A DNA stretch of 64,000 nucleotides from Flavobacteriales bacterium (GTDB taxonomy: Bacteria; Bacteroidota; Bacteroidia; Flavobacteriales_E; Vicingaceae), in contig JADYZM010000025.1 in assembly GCA_020853105.1 (NCBI GenBank), positions 62,001 through 126,000 on the forward strand, in the 5' to 3' direction. The notes beneath the pieces are model-generated. The model did not search any database. It saw only the letters and a list, made by a program, of their open reading frames with translations, and was not told the DNA's origin. Shown here in pieces: positions 9,100 to 18,636 of this stretch (positions are counted from its first letter, which is position 1; every line of letters starts with the position of its first letter). Both the position numbers and the translations under genes were made by a program.

Positions 9100-9762
9100 T
9101 TAATTTTTAGTATAGTTTCTGTTGCCAAAAATCGAGCTTCCAATTCGTACCATATTTGAACCTTCTTCAATAGCAATTTGGTAATCACCACTCATTCCCA
9201 TAGAAAGAATTTTGAAATCAGAATTTTGGATTTTAAATTTTTCAAAAAGGTGTTTGAGTTTTTGAAATTCGGAACGAATCTGATTTATATTATTGGTATT
9301 TGTTGCCATACCCATTAACCCAACCAATTTGATATTTTTTAGATTGGAAACAGATTGATTTGATAGAAGTTCAGTCAATTCATTTTCACTAAATCCAAAT
9401 TTAGATTCTTCTTTTGCAACGTGAATTTGTAGTAAACAGCTAATTGTACGGTTGTTTTGTGCTGCTCTTTTGTTTATCTCTTCCAATAGGTTTAATGAAT
9501 CAACTCCATGAATTAGGGCAACAAAAGGAGCTATGTATTTTACTTTATTACTTTGTAAATGACCAATCATGTGCCATTCAATATCTTTTGGTAAATTTTC
9601 ATACTTCTCGACAAGTTCTTGAACTTTATTTTCACCAAAAATTCGATGTCCGGTTTGATATGCTTCTAAAATTGCAGATGATGGGTGAGTTTTTGAAACA
9701 ACAACCAGTGAAACATTTTTAGGAATCATTTTTTTTATTTTTTCTAGATTATCCTTAATCAT
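9100..9762 (-). CDS. YggS/PLPBP-family pyridoxal phosphate homeostasis protein
   Basis: 220 residues. This conserved single-domain alanine-racemase-fold protein binds PLP and helps balance vitamin B6 and amino-acid pools; no enzyme activity is established. The PLP lysine is Lys24 in LVVVSKTHPS. Other family motifs are FGENKVQEL, WHMIGHLQSNKVKYI, IHVAKEESKFGF and the C-terminal LSMGMSGDYQIAIEEGSNMV and RIGSSIFG. It is the last gene of the leftward serC-serA-DUF1015 operon, 12 bp behind the DUF1015 gene, linking it to PLP-dependent serine synthesis. Confidence 0.92.
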   Translation of the reverse strand: MIKDNLEKIKKMIPKNVSLVVVSKTHPSSAILEAYQTGHRIFGENKVQELVEKYENLPKDIEWHMIGHLQSNKVKYIAPFVALIHGVDSLNLLEEINKRAAQNNRTISCLLQIHVAKEESKFGFSENELTELLSNQSVSNLKNIKLVGLMGMATNTNNINQIRSEFQKLKHLFEKFKIQNSDFKILSMGMSGDYQIAIEEGSNMVRIGSSIFGNRNYTKN

Positions 9763-9774
9763 ACTACTGGTGGT

Positions 9775-11019
9775 TTATGATTTTAAGTCATAAATGGTTA
9801 ATCCGTTTCGCATTTTAGGCTCAATCCATGTGCTTTTTGGTGGCATCACTAAATTTGCATCAGCAATGGATTTTAGTTGCTCAACAGACACAGGATACAA
9901 GCCAAATGCGACTTTTGATTTACCCGAATCAACACTTTTTTTAAGAGCATGAAATCCTTTTGTTCCATCAATAAAAATAACGTTTGGGTCGGTTTTCAGA
10001 TCGGTTATCCCTAAAATTGGCGACAGAATGAAATTGGATAAAATACTTGAATCCAATTGTTCAATTAAACTTGGCGAATTAAGTATGGTTGGCTTTGCTT
10101 TTAATAAATACCATTTTTTGTTTAAATACAACGAAAAATGATGTGTTTGTGTGGGTTTGAAAGCATTTTTTGATTCTTCTATTTCAAAATTTTCGGCGAT
10201 TCTTTCAAGAAAAACTGATTCTGATAATCCATTCAAATGTGTGATTGCTCGATTATATTCGGAAATATTTAACTTGGTTTCTGCAATTAAATAGGAGAGA
10301 AAATAGTTGAAATTTTGCTCTTTATTTAAGTTGGATTGATTCATTCTTTTAGATTCGGCATGTAAAACAGATGATGCGGTTCTGTGGTGACCGTCAGCGA
10401 TATAAACCTTATCAATTTTTGCAAAAGCTAATGTTAAAGCTTGAATGTCTGATTCATCTTTCACAATCCACAAATCGTGCTGTATTTGGTGGGTTGTACA
10501 AAATTCATATTCAGAACGTTGGTTGATGTATTTATAGATGATTTTATCAATTTCTGGTGTGTCTTTGTATGTTAACAGTACTGGTTCGGCATTAAACTCA
10601 CAAACATCTAAATATAACTTAAAGGTTTCTTCGCGTTGAGTAAGAGTATGTTCGTGAATTTTTATGGATCCGTTTATGTAATCATCAACAGCAATACCTG
10701 CAATTATACCTATAAATGTATGGGTCGGGGTTTTTTGTTTGTGTATATAGTAATAAGGTTTTTCATCTTGAGTAAAAATTCCTTGATTTCTGAATTCATC
10801 AAATTTTTCTTTAACTTTTTCAAAACGTTCAACAGTGTTTGGTTGAGTTTTGTTGTCTTTTCTAAATTCAGGGTTAATTACATGAAGAAAAGTGTAAGGA
10901 TTGCTTTCAAGTTTAGCAACCAATACGTTTTTTTTATATGCATAAAACGGTAGGGTAGAAACCAAATATGCTTTATCTCTCGTTGGTCTGATTGCCCGAA
11001 AAGGAATAATCTTTGCCAT
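9775..11019 (-). CDS. DUF1015 family protein
   Basis: 414 residues of a widespread cytosolic family of unknown biochemical function (DUF1015). It starts MAKIIPFRAIRPT, which matches the usual family beginning. The best-conserved segment is YIADGHHRTASS (about residue 205), which looks like an active or binding site. Its ATG overlaps the serA stop codon by one base, so the two are translationally coupled. Its placement beside serA and serC is conserved in Bacteroidota and suggests a link with serine metabolism, but no function should be assigned on that alone. Confidence 0.88.
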   Translation of the reverse strand: MAKIIPFRAIRPTRDKAYLVSTLPFYAYKKNVLVAKLESNPYTFLHVINPEFRKDNKTQPNTVERFEKVKEKFDEFRNQGIFTQDEKPYYYIHKQKTPTHTFIGIIAGIAVDDYINGSIKIHEHTLTQREETFKLYLDVCEFNAEPVLLTYKDTPEIDKIIYKYINQRSEYEFCTTHQIQHDLWIVKDESDIQALTLAFAKIDKVYIADGHHRTASSVLHAESKRMNQSNLNKEQNFNYFLSYLIAETKLNISEYNRAITHLNGLSESVFLERIAENFEIEESKNAFKPTQTHHFSLYLNKKWYLLKAKPTILNSPSLIEQLDSSILSNFILSPILGITDLKTDPNVIFIDGTKGFHALKKSVDSGKSKVAFGLYPVSVEQLKSIADANLVMPPKSTWIEPKMRNGLTIYDLKS

Positions 11020-11966
11020 TATTTAAGCAGAGCAATGATTTGAGTTGCCAATTCTTCGCCAATTCTGTCTTGAGCTTCCTCTGTGGCAGCACCAATATGT
11101 GGTGTTAACGAAATTTTTGGATGTTTCAATAAATCCTCTCTGGGTGTTGGTTCATTTGTAAAAACATCTAAACACGCATGAGCAACTTTTCCTGAATTCA
11201 AATTAGAAATTAAAGCATCTTCATCAACAACACCACCTCTGGCTGCATTTATGATGATTATACCTTTTTTCATTTTTGCAAACTCTTCTTCGCCAATTGC
11301 TGGTTTTGCTAATTTAGGAACATGAAGTGAAATGAAATCTGACTTAGAAATAACGTCATCAATTGAAGAAGCACTTAACTCGATAGTTACAATTTGAGTT
11401 CCTATTTTTAAACTTATGTTCGCTTTTTGCATCAAGGGGTCAAAAAACAATACGTTCATGCCGCAACCTAAAGCATAACTTGCTGTTGCTTGACCAATTC
11501 TTCCAAATCCAATGAAACCTAATGTTTTTCCTCTAAGTTCAATTCCTTTGCTGTATTTTTTCTTTAATCCATTAAATTCTTTAACACCATTTATAGGCAT
11601 TTGACGGTTTGAGTCATCTAAAAATCGAACAGCACCAAATAGATGAGCCATTACCAGCTCTGCAACAGATTGTGATGATGAAGCCGGAGTGTTTATAACG
11701 TGAATTCCTTTTTCTTTGGCATAAGCTACATCGATGTTATCCATTCCAACACCGCCTCGACCGATTAGTTTTAAACCGGGACAAGCGTCAATTAAATCTT
11801 TTCGAACAGTTGTTGCACTTCTAACAATTAATGCAGCATAGTTTTTAGTGTTAATTTCATTGATTAAATCGTTCTGAGCAACCGTTGTTGTTTCTACAAC
11901 AAAACCAGCTTTTTCTAATAATTCTTTTCCTATGGGTGCAATACCGTCATTTGCTAATATTTTCAT
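11019..11966 (-). CDS. serA: D-3-phosphoglycerate dehydrogenase (short form)
   Basis: 315 residues. It oxidises 3-phosphoglycerate with NAD+, the first step of serine synthesis. The N-terminal catalytic lobe contains LIVRSATTVRKDLID. The Rossmann motif is LGFIGFGRIGQATA. The catalytic residues of the D-2-hydroxyacid dehydrogenase family lie in NAARGGVVDEDAL (Arg), the following Glu region, and LTPHIGAATEEAQ (His). The chain ends soon after this helix, so it lacks the C-terminal ACT regulatory domain and should not be serine-inhibited through it. It lies between serC (33 bp upstream) and the DUF1015 gene. Confidence 0.95.
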   Translation of the reverse strand: MKILANDGIAPIGKELLEKAGFVVETTTVAQNDLINEINTKNYAALIVRSATTVRKDLIDACPGLKLIGRGGVGMDNIDVAYAKEKGIHVINTPASSSQSVAELVMAHLFGAVRFLDDSNRQMPINGVKEFNGLKKKYSKGIELRGKTLGFIGFGRIGQATASYALGCGMNVLFFDPLMQKANISLKIGTQIVTIELSASSIDDVISKSDFISLHVPKLAKPAIGEEEFAKMKKGIIIINAARGGVVDEDALISNLNSGKVAHACLDVFTNEPTPREDLLKHPKISLTPHIGAATEEAQDRIGEELATQIIALLK

Positions 11967-11999
11967 CTCAAATGTTATCTTAAAATTGTTGTTATTTTG

Positions 12000-13073
12000 T
12001 TATCCGAATTTAACTGCAAATTCTTTCATTACGTCAACTAGAGCTTGTACACTTTCAATAGGAAGTGCATTATACATAGATGCTCTGTATCCGCCAACAT
12101 CTCTGTGTCCTACAATACCACTAATTCCAGCTGCTTTCCACATTTTGTCAAATTCATCTTTTAATGATTCGTTATTTAAAATAAATGTAGAATTCATATT
12201 AGACCTATCAACTTTGTTTGCAGTTCCAACAAACATTGGGTTGTTATCTATTTCGTTGTACAATAAATCTGCTTTTTGTTGGTTTATTCCTTCAATCCAG
12301 CTAACCCCACCGTTGTCTTTTAACCATTGTAGCGTTAACATAGAAACGTAAATTGAAAATACGGGTGGTGTGTTAAACATCGATTCTCCTTTAATATGTG
12401 TTGCTAAGTCAAGCATTGTAGGAATATTTCTTCCGGTTTTGCCTAACGAACTATCTTTAACAATATAAAGTGTTGTTCCAGCAGGTCCCATGTTCTTTTG
12501 AGCTCCGGCATATATCATATCAAATTGAGAAACATTAACTTGCTTGCTGAAAATATCAGATGACATATCGGCTATTAAAGGAATTCTACTGATTGGAATA
12601 TTTTTAAATTGGGTCCCAAAAATTGTATTATTGGTAGTAATGTGTAAATAATCAGCATCAATTGGTATTTGATAATTTTTTGGTATGTAATTGAAATTCT
12701 TATCTTTAGATGAAGCTACTTCAATAACTTCTCCAAATCCTTTGGCTTCTTTTAATGCTTTTGAAGCCCAAACACCTGTATTTACATAAGCAGCTTTACC
12801 GCCTATTTTCATATAGTTGTAGGGCACTTCTAAAAAACCCAAACTTGCACCGCCTTGTAAAAATAGTATAGAATATCCATCAGGCACATTTAAAAGTTCT
12901 TTAACCAATGCTTGAGCTTTATCCATAACAGCAATGAAATCCTTGCTTCTATGTGATATTTCAATTAAAGAAAGGTTAAGGTTATTGAAATTGATTACAG
13001 CATCTGATGCTTGTTTAAGAACTTCTTGTGGCAAGATACATGGTCCGGCACTAAAATTATGAACTTTTGACAT
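12000..13073 (-). CDS. serC: Phosphoserine aminotransferase
   Basis: 357 residues, PLP-dependent class V aminotransferase. It converts 3-phosphohydroxypyruvate to phosphoserine with glutamate as donor and can also serve PLP synthesis. Motifs are [11 protein letters not shown] at the N-terminus, [10 protein letters not shown] for phosphate binding and [12 protein letters not shown], in which Lys193 forms the Schiff base with PLP. Length matches the family. It is the first gene of the leftward serC-serA-DUF1015-yggS-type operon and has a TAnnTTTG box 24 bp upstream. No serB phosphatase is present in the window. Confidence 0.97.
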   Translation of the reverse strand: MSKVHNFSAGPCILPQEVLKQASDAVINFNNLNLSLIEISHRSKDFIAVMDKAQALVKELLNVPDGYSILFLQGGASLGFLEVPYNYMKIGGKAAYVNTGVWASKALKEAKGFGEVIEVASSKDKNFNYIPKNYQIPIDADYLHITTNNTIFGTQFKNIPISRIPLIADMSSDIFSKQVNVSQFDMIYAGAQKNMGPAGTTLYIVKDSSLGKTGRNIPTMLDLATHIKGESMFNTPPVFSIYVSMLTLQWLKDNGGVSWIEGINQQKADLLYNEIDNNPMFVGTANKVDRSNMNSTFILNNESLKDEFDKMWKAAGISGIVGHRDVGGYRASMYNALPIESVQALVDVMKEFAVKFG

Positions 13074-13097
13074 GGTTTATTTTTATAAAATTTTCGA

Positions 13098-13105
13098 CAA
13101 ATGTA
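13098..13105 (-). promoter_or_regulatory. TAnnTTTG -7 box for the serC operon
   Basis: On the minus strand TACATTTG ends 24 bp before the serC ATG. It is the only clear promoter element seen for the four-gene serine operon. Confidence 0.55.
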
Positions 13106-13149
13106 ATGTTTAATACAGCTAAGTTTAAAATTTAACAACTTAAAAATAT

Positions 13150-14718
13150 TCAGTTTATTATTTCAACATTTTTGCTGCTTATTATACAGTTGTTATTCAA
13201 TGATATTTTGAATTCGGTGAAATTATTTTTTGAGTTATCCATAAAGTTTATGATTTGCTTGTAGGTTACATTGTTTGAGGAAAAAAAAACGTCTGTAACG
13301 TAATATATTTCTGCTATATCATTTAATTGGTATGATTTTCCTACATATACTGATTCGTCTCCATTTTCATATAAATTAGAAGTTTTTACTGCTAAAACAT
13401 CAACATTAGAATACATCTTAATTAGTTGATTTTTCAAGTTATTTATAAAATCAGCATCTCCATTAATTAGTATAGTTTTTTTATTGTCTTTTTGTACTTT
13501 TAGTTTATTGAAATAGTGAAGTAAAATTCTACTTGTTGGAATAAACAAAAATATACCTAGAGCTATTGTCGAAATAAATTTTGTTGAAAAAGAATGTTCT
13601 ATGGGAAACAAAGTGTTAATACCAAAAAATAGAACAGTACCTATTAACAGACCAAAATATGTTCTACTGATATTTACAGTTGATGAATACGATTTTGACA
13701 AAATCAATCCAAACAAATAGGAGATAAATACCAATAAAATATTCATGATTCCAAATGAATTGCTGAGTTCAATTCTGTTTGGAAAACCAATATAGGGTTT
13801 GATAAAGTTTAATATTCCAAGCATTGAAGTCATCAAAACTATATCTATCAAAGGAAGTGAAAAGTAGCGAATTACTCGTGTTGTAATAGCTAGGATAGCT
13901 CTGATATATATAGCTATATTGATGAAAAAAGAAAATGCTTTTGCCTTTTGAGCAAAGTGTTTTTTAGAAAAAATTATCATTGCATTATAAAACACAAAAA
14001 CATAGTTTAAACTTCCTTTTTTAGTGCTTTCTCCTTTGTAGTGAATAATTTTAGTTTCAGGAAAGTAGTAGTTTTTATAACCGGCTTTTATGATTCGATA
14101 AGAGAGATCTATATCTTCGCCATACATAAAAAAACTTTCATCAAGAACTCCAACCTTGTCTAAAACCGACTTTCTCATCCACATATATGCTCCTGAAAGA
14201 ATTTCAATTTCATTGATTTTATTGGGGTTTAAGTATCCTAAATGATATTTTGAAAAAAGTTTTGATTTTGGAAATAAAGTAGAAAGTCCGAATATTTTAT
14301 AAAACGAGGCTGATGGAGTTGGCAATCCTCTTTTTGATTCAGGGAGAAAAACACCGTTTCCATCAATCATTTTAACGCCCAAACCTCCCGCATCTAGGTT
14401 TTTATCCATAAACTCAATACACTTGGAAAATGCATCTTCTTCAACAACGGTGTCCGGATTCAACAACAATATATATTCTCCTTTCGCTAATTCAATAGCT
14501 TGATTGTTTGCTTTTGAAAATCCTAAATTGATTTTATTAGCTATAATTTTAAAAGTTGGAAAATTTTTCTCAACCATTTCAACAGAGTCATCTTTGGAAT
14601 TGTTGTCAACAACAAAAATTTCAGCATCTATATTTGAAATAGCTTTCTGAACAGAGTTTAAGCATTGTTCCAAAAAATATCTTACGTTGTAATTAACGAT
14701 GATTATAGATAATTTCAT
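13150..14718 (-). CDS. Family 2 glycosyltransferase with membrane and extra C-terminal domains
   Basis: 522 residues. The N-terminal 260 residues are a GT-A domain: MKLSIIIVNYN, FVVDNNSKDDS, NKINLGFSKANN, LLLNPDTVV and MYGEDIDLSYR, close to rhamnosyltransferase-like GT2 enzymes. The middle has several hydrophobic helices (about residues 265-400). The last 110 residues begin KKTILINGDADF and form alternating strands and helices, resembling the Rossmann-like CoA_binding_3 portion of polyprenyl glycosylphosphotransferases; that comparison is by pattern only. It starts 9 bp after recR and is co-transcribed with it. A role in cell-surface polysaccharide synthesis is inferred. Confidence 0.85.
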   Translation of the reverse strand: MKLSIIIVNYNVRYFLEQCLNSVQKAISNIDAEIFVVDNNSKDDSVEMVEKNFPTFKIIANKINLGFSKANNQAIELAKGEYILLLNPDTVVEEDAFSKCIEFMDKNLDAGGLGVKMIDGNGVFLPESKRGLPTPSASFYKIFGLSTLFPKSKLFSKYHLGYLNPNKINEIEILSGAYMWMRKSVLDKVGVLDESFFMYGEDIDLSYRIIKAGYKNYYFPETKIIHYKGESTKKGSLNYVFVFYNAMIIFSKKHFAQKAKAFSFFINIAIYIRAILAITTRVIRYFSLPLIDIVLMTSMLGILNFIKPYIGFPNRIELSNSFGIMNILLVFISYLFGLILSKSYSSTVNISRTYFGLLIGTVLFFGINTLFPIEHSFSTKFISTIALGIFLFIPTSRILLHYFNKLKVQKDNKKTILINGDADFINNLKNQLIKMYSNVDVLAVKTSNLYENGDESVYVGKSYQLNDIAEIYYVTDVFFSSNNVTYKQIINFMDNSKNNFTEFKISLNNNCIISSKNVEIIN

Positions 14719-14727
14719 CTTTCAAGG

Positions 14728-15345
14728 TTAAACAGATAATGTACTTTCAAAAGGTATTCTATTGGTTATTGATTTTCCCAAGGTGAGTTCGTCGGTATAT
14801 TCTAATTCGTCGCCGATTCCAATTCCACGGGCTATGGTAGATATTTTGATTTCTGAATCTTTTATTTTTTTATAAATGAAATATGTGGTTGCGTCGCCTT
14901 CCATCGTTGCACTTAGAGCCATAATTATTTCTTCTATATTTTCTTTTTCAACACGGTCAATGAGTTCATTAATTTTTATTTCGTTAGGACCAATACCTTC
15001 CATGGGAGATATAATTCCGCCCAAAACATGGTATTTTCCTTTAAATTGATTTGTACTTTCTATAGCAACAACATCTAAAACATTTTCAACCACACAAATT
15101 ATATTTGGATTTCTTTGAGCACTGTTACAAATTTCACACACTGAATGTTCTGAAATGGTGAAGCATTTGCTACAATAGTTAATCTCGGAAGCAAGGTTTA
15201 CGAATGTGTTGCCGAAAGTTTTAATTTCATCAGTATCTCTGTTTAACAAACTTAAAACTAATCTGTGTGCAGTTTTCCTACCAATTCCGGGTAATGATGA
15301 AAGTTGTTCAACGGCTGAATTAAATACTGAAGATGAAATTTGCAT
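14728..15345 (-). CDS. recR: Recombination mediator RecR
   Basis: 205 residues from the ATG at 15345; the open frame reaches six codons further to a TTG, but MQISSSVFNSAVEQL is the natural family start. RecR works with RecF and RecO to load RecA at gaps. It has the helix-hairpin-helix LSSLPGIGRKTAHRL, the zinc finger CSKC...CEIC, and a Toprim domain with CVVENVLDVVAIE, YHVLGGIISPMEGIGP and TIARGIGIGDELEYTDELTL. recF lies about 29 kb away in this window; recO was not found. It heads a two-gene operon with the glycosyltransferase. Confidence 0.95.
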   Translation of the reverse strand: MQISSSVFNSAVEQLSSLPGIGRKTAHRLVLSLLNRDTDEIKTFGNTFVNLASEINYCSKCFTISEHSVCEICNSAQRNPNIICVVENVLDVVAIESTNQFKGKYHVLGGIISPMEGIGPNEIKINELIDRVEKENIEEIIMALSATMEGDATTYFIYKKIKDSEIKISTIARGIGIGDELEYTDELTLGKSITNRIPFESTLSV

Positions 15346-15374
15346 AAGAATATATTTCAACAATTAACTGTTAT

Positions 15375-15382
15375 CAAAAATA
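15375..15382 (-). promoter_or_regulatory. TAnnTTTG -7 box for recR
   Basis: On the minus strand TATTTTTG lies about 29 bp before the recR ATG at 15345. It supports the ATG start over the upstream TTG, although both would lie within the transcript. Confidence 0.45.
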
Positions 15383-15447
15383 CAATTGGTTATCTCATAA
15401 ACAGTAAAAATATTTGATTTTTGTTTAACAAAATTATAAACAAAACC

Positions 15448-16902
15448 ATGAATCCTTTATTAATCAGTGCACTAATTTTAGGTTATTTTCTTATTCTGAT
15501 AATCATTTCGTTGTTTACTTCAAAAGGAGCCAATAATGATGATTTTTTCTCTGGAAGTAAAAAGTCGCACTGGTTCTTGGTAGCTTTTGGTATGATTGGA
15601 GCATCACTTTCAGGGGTTACTTTTATGTCGATTCCTGGATGGGTTGGAGCAACACAATTTTCGTATATGCAGGTTGTTTTTGGATATTTCTTTGGATACA
15701 TTGTTATTGCCACTGTTTTGATGCCGCTTTATTATAGGCTTAATCTAGTTTCAATTTATACATACCTTAATCAAAGATTTGGAACTTATTCATACAAAAC
15801 GGGAGCGTCATTTTTTCTGTTATCAAGAATAATTGGCTCATCTTTTCGGTTGTTTTTAGTCGCAAATGTGTTGCAATTGCTCATTTTTAACCAATGGAAT
15901 GTGCCTTTTTATGTAACTGTTGCCATTACAATAGGATTGATTTGGCTATATACTTTCAAAGGGGGAATAAAAACAATAGTTTGGACAGATACATTTCAAA
16001 CCCTTTTTATGTTAATTTCTGTTGGAGTAACCATTTATATAATTAGTAATCAACTTGGATGGTCATTTGAAGAAATGTATAACGAAGTAAAGAACAGCGA
16101 CTACTCACAAATTTTTTTCTTTGACGATTGGAATGATAAAAGGCATTTTTTTAAACAATTTTTAAGTGGTATTTTTATTACCATTGTAATGACTGGGCTA
16201 GACCAAGACATGATGCAAAAAAACCTTACCTGCAAAAACATTGGAGAAGCTCAAAAAAATATGTTTACATTCAGTGTAGTGTTGGTAATTGTAAATCTTG
16301 CATTTTTAGTGTTAGGAGCGTTACTTTTTATATATGCTAATCACATTGGGCTTCAAATTCCTGACCGAACTGATAATTTATTTCCTTTAATTGCATCAGA
16401 ACATCTAAACACATTTGCAGGCGTAATGTTTATTTTGGGGTTAATTGCTGCTGCATATTCCAGTGCTGACTCTGCCTTGGCAGCTCTTACAACTTCTGTT
16501 TGTATAGATTTTTTAGACATAAAAAATAAACCGGAAAATAAAAGAGAAGGGCTAAGAAAGAAAGCTCATCTTTTGGTTTCGTTTGTAATGTTCTTGGTTA
16601 TTCTTTTATTTAATATCATAACCGATGAAAGCGTGATAAGTTCACTGTTTATTGCAGCAGGTTACACCTATGGACCCTTATTGGGTTTATATGCTTTTGG
16701 TCTTTACACCAAACGAAAAGTTTACGATAAATGGGTGCCTATAATTTGCATACTTTCTCCAATAATAAGTTTTATATTGGATAAATTTTCGGTTGAACTT
16801 TTTTTTGGTTACAAATTTAATTTTGAAATATTAATTGTCAACGGACTACTTACATTTATTGGTTTATTACTTATCTCAACCAAAGAAAATTTCAAAAACT
16901 AG
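15448..16902 (+). CDS. Sodium:solute symporter (SSS family)
   Basis: 484 residues from the ATG at 15448; nine further codons extend to a TTG but add only an Asn/Lys-rich leader. The protein is polytopic, with about 13 hydrophobic helices, starting MNPLLISALILGYFLILIII. Family features are FFSGSKKSHWFLVAFGMIGA, SLSGVTFMSIPGW, TFKGGIKTIVWTDTFQ (the most typical SSS segment), DQDMMQKNLTCKN and AAAYSSADSALAALTTS, where Ser/Ala-rich residues form the second sodium site. The substrate cannot be read from sequence; related Bacteroidota proteins are annotated broadly. It stands alone, followed by separately promoted genes. Confidence 0.92.
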   Translation: MNPLLISALILGYFLILIIISLFTSKGANNDDFFSGSKKSHWFLVAFGMIGASLSGVTFMSIPGWVGATQFSYMQVVFGYFFGYIVIATVLMPLYYRLNLVSIYTYLNQRFGTYSYKTGASFFLLSRIIGSSFRLFLVANVLQLLIFNQWNVPFYVTVAITIGLIWLYTFKGGIKTIVWTDTFQTLFMLISVGVTIYIISNQLGWSFEEMYNEVKNSDYSQIFFFDDWNDKRHFFKQFLSGIFITIVMTGLDQDMMQKNLTCKNIGEAQKNMFTFSVVLVIVNLAFLVLGALLFIYANHIGLQIPDRTDNLFPLIASEHLNTFAGVMFILGLIAAAYSSADSALAALTTSVCIDFLDIKNKPENKREGLRKKAHLLVSFVMFLVILLFNIITDESVISSLFIAAGYTYGPLLGLYAFGLYTKRKVYDKWVPIICILSPIISFILDKFSVELFFGYKFNFEILIVNGLLTFIGLLLISTKENFKN

Positions 16903-16927
16903 ATTAATTTCTATCTTTAAACATAAT

Positions 16928-16962
16928 TTTGTTCACTATAAAACAAAATATTTATACATTTG
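16928..16962 (+). promoter_or_regulatory. Two-part promoter (TTTG and TAnnTTTG) for the lipoprotein gene
   Basis: TTTG at 16928-16931 and TACATTTG at 16955-16962 are separated by 23 bp, at the upper end of the spacing reported for Bacteroidota promoters. Transcription would start near 16968, which excludes the upstream TTG at 16929 and supports translation from the ATG at 16986. Confidence 0.6.
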
Positions 16963-16985
16963 GCAAAAGCAAATTTTTAAAAAGC

Positions 16986-17882
16986 ATGAATAATATATTA
17001 AAATTTACTGCAATTATAGCATTTCCATTGCTACTTATGACTTCTTGCGGAGAAGACAAACCAATTGAAGATTTAGTTGATGACACCACCGAAGAGGTAG
17101 TAGAAGAAGTTGAAAATAAAAATTATTATCAAATTCCTTCCCCTGATGAAATGTTTGGGTTCATCAAAGAAAGTGGTTTAAAATATAACAAATCAGTATT
17201 AAACTCTGTACAAAGTGTTGATTCATACACTGAACCAACTCAACAAGCCTTAAATTTTGGTATTTATTCTGCAGATTTAGCCTATACAGCTGCATTTGAA
17301 GAATATCAAGAAACTATAAAATATTTTGGTAGTGTACAAAAATTGGCTGACAAAATAGGATTATCTTCAGCTTTTGATAAATCATTGATTGAAAGAGTTC
17401 AAAACAACTTAAAAAATGCCGATTCTTTAGTGTCAATTACTAATACTTCTTATTTCTCGGTTGTCGATTATTTAGAACAAAATGAACAAGGTGGTAAGCT
17501 TGGTATTATTGCTTCTGCCGGCTGGTTAGAAACAGTTTATATCGTTGCAAATACAGCAAAATATGGAAAAGATAAAGCCGCAATTGAAAGACTTGCAGAT
17601 CAAAAATTAACGTTAGACAACCTGATTCAATATCTTGAAAAATATACAGAATCAGACCCAGAGGTTAAAAAAGTACACGCTTGGTTCAAAGAAATTGAAG
17701 CTGCATTTTCAGGTTTAGAAGAAAAAAGTAGTGGTTCAGCAATTACACTTAAAAAGAAAGAAGGTGCTAAAAAAATGGTTTTAGGTGGTGGCGAAAATAT
17801 TAGAATTTCTGAACAACAGTTTACTACTATTAAAAATAAGATTTCAGAAATTAGAAATCAAATTGTAAAAGTTCAGGCATAA
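16986..17882 (+). CDS. Uncharacterised lipoprotein
   Basis: 298 residues from the ATG at 16986, chosen because the following MNNILKFTAIIAFPLLLMTSC is a complete lipoprotein signal (lipid-acceptor Cys21) and a promoter lies between it and the upstream TTG. The signal is followed by a short acidic linker (DDTTEEVVEEVE) and then a mostly helical domain of about 250 residues with NFGIYSADLAYTAAFEEY and GKLGIIASAGWLETVYIV as the most family-like segments. I do not recognise a characterised family. It is 43 bp upstream of another exported protein of unknown function, and the pair shares one terminator, so they probably act together in the envelope. Confidence 0.7.
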   Translation: MNNILKFTAIIAFPLLLMTSCGEDKPIEDLVDDTTEEVVEEVENKNYYQIPSPDEMFGFIKESGLKYNKSVLNSVQSVDSYTEPTQQALNFGIYSADLAYTAAFEEYQETIKYFGSVQKLADKIGLSSAFDKSLIERVQNNLKNADSLVSITNTSYFSVVDYLEQNEQGGKLGIIASAGWLETVYIVANTAKYGKDKAAIERLADQKLTLDNLIQYLEKYTESDPEVKKVHAWFKEIEAAFSGLEEKSSGSAITLKKKEGAKKMVLGGGENIRISEQQFTTIKNKISEIRNQIVKVQA

Positions 17883-17925
17883 TCTATAAAAACAGATTTA
17901 GAAATTTATAAAACACTAAAAACAG

Positions 17926-18576
17926 ATGAAAAGTATAACAAAAATATATGCAATAACCCTTTCATTATTAGTTTTTCCATTGATAACAAAAGCACAGTAC
18001 TGTAATTATTTTCACGCTGGATTTTGTACGCCAACCGATGAAAAAGAGGGAACATATAAACCCAACGGTCAATCTAAAAGTGCACTTTTTAGTAAAGGTC
18101 AAACTTCAGAATTGAGTGTAGTTGTTTATAAAGGACAAGATTATAGATTTGCTTTGTGTATGGATGAAAATCTTGGCTCTCAAATGCATTTTAAATTGTA
18201 TGAAAACAAAAAAATTAAAGTAGAAAAGGTGATTGAAAGCAAAGTGATGGAAGATGTTTATGATGAAAATGGAGAGCCTACTGGTGAGAAAAAAGAGGTT
18301 GTTACAAAAGAAACAAAAGTTGTTGAAGAAACAAAAAAAGAATTATTATACGACAATGCAAATGATAATTTCGCAAGTGAACTTGAATTTACTGTTGAAA
18401 CAACAAGAAGATTAATTATCGAAATTGAGATACCTTCAGAGGGTGGGTCAGGAACTGCAAAAGGTGTAGCTCAAGGAAAAGGAAAACTCATGAAATCAAG
18501 CGAGATGGGTTGTGTAGGTATTTTAATAGAACACATGGCAACTCCTAAAAAAGGGTTTTACGGAACCGGTTTCTAA
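17926..18576 (+). CDS. Uncharacterised secreted protein
   Basis: 216 residues. The N-terminus MKSITKIYAITLSLLVFPLITKAQ is a Sec signal peptide with likely cleavage after Lys-Ala. Just after it lies YCNYFHAGFCTPTDEKEGTY with two Cys that could pair. The middle is strand-rich (ELSVVVYKGQDYRFALCMDE), then a very charged Lys/Glu segment (about residues 100-140), and the end is Gly-rich (EGGSGTAKGVAQGKGKLM). No known domain is recognised. It is the second gene of the transcript that starts with the lipoprotein at 16986 and is closed by the hairpin at 18598. Confidence 0.7.
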   Translation: MKSITKIYAITLSLLVFPLITKAQYCNYFHAGFCTPTDEKEGTYKPNGQSKSALFSKGQTSELSVVVYKGQDYRFALCMDENLGSQMHFKLYENKKIKVEKVIESKVMEDVYDENGEPTGEKKEVVTKETKVVEETKKELLYDNANDNFASELEFTVETTRRLIIEIEIPSEGGSGTAKGVAQGKGKLMKSSEMGCVGILIEHMATPKKGFYGTGF

Positions 18577-18597
18577 TCTCTCAAAATATATTAAATT

Positions 18598-18621
18598 AGC
18601 CTCGCAAAAGCGAGGCTTTTT
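18598..18621 (+). terminator. Rho-independent terminator
   Basis: A perfect 8 bp stem (AGCCTCGC/GCGAGGCT, loop AAAA) with five T residues ends the two-gene lipoprotein transcript, 15 bp before the DHH phosphoesterase gene. Confidence 0.88.
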
Positions 18622-18636
18622 AATTTAATAAAACTT

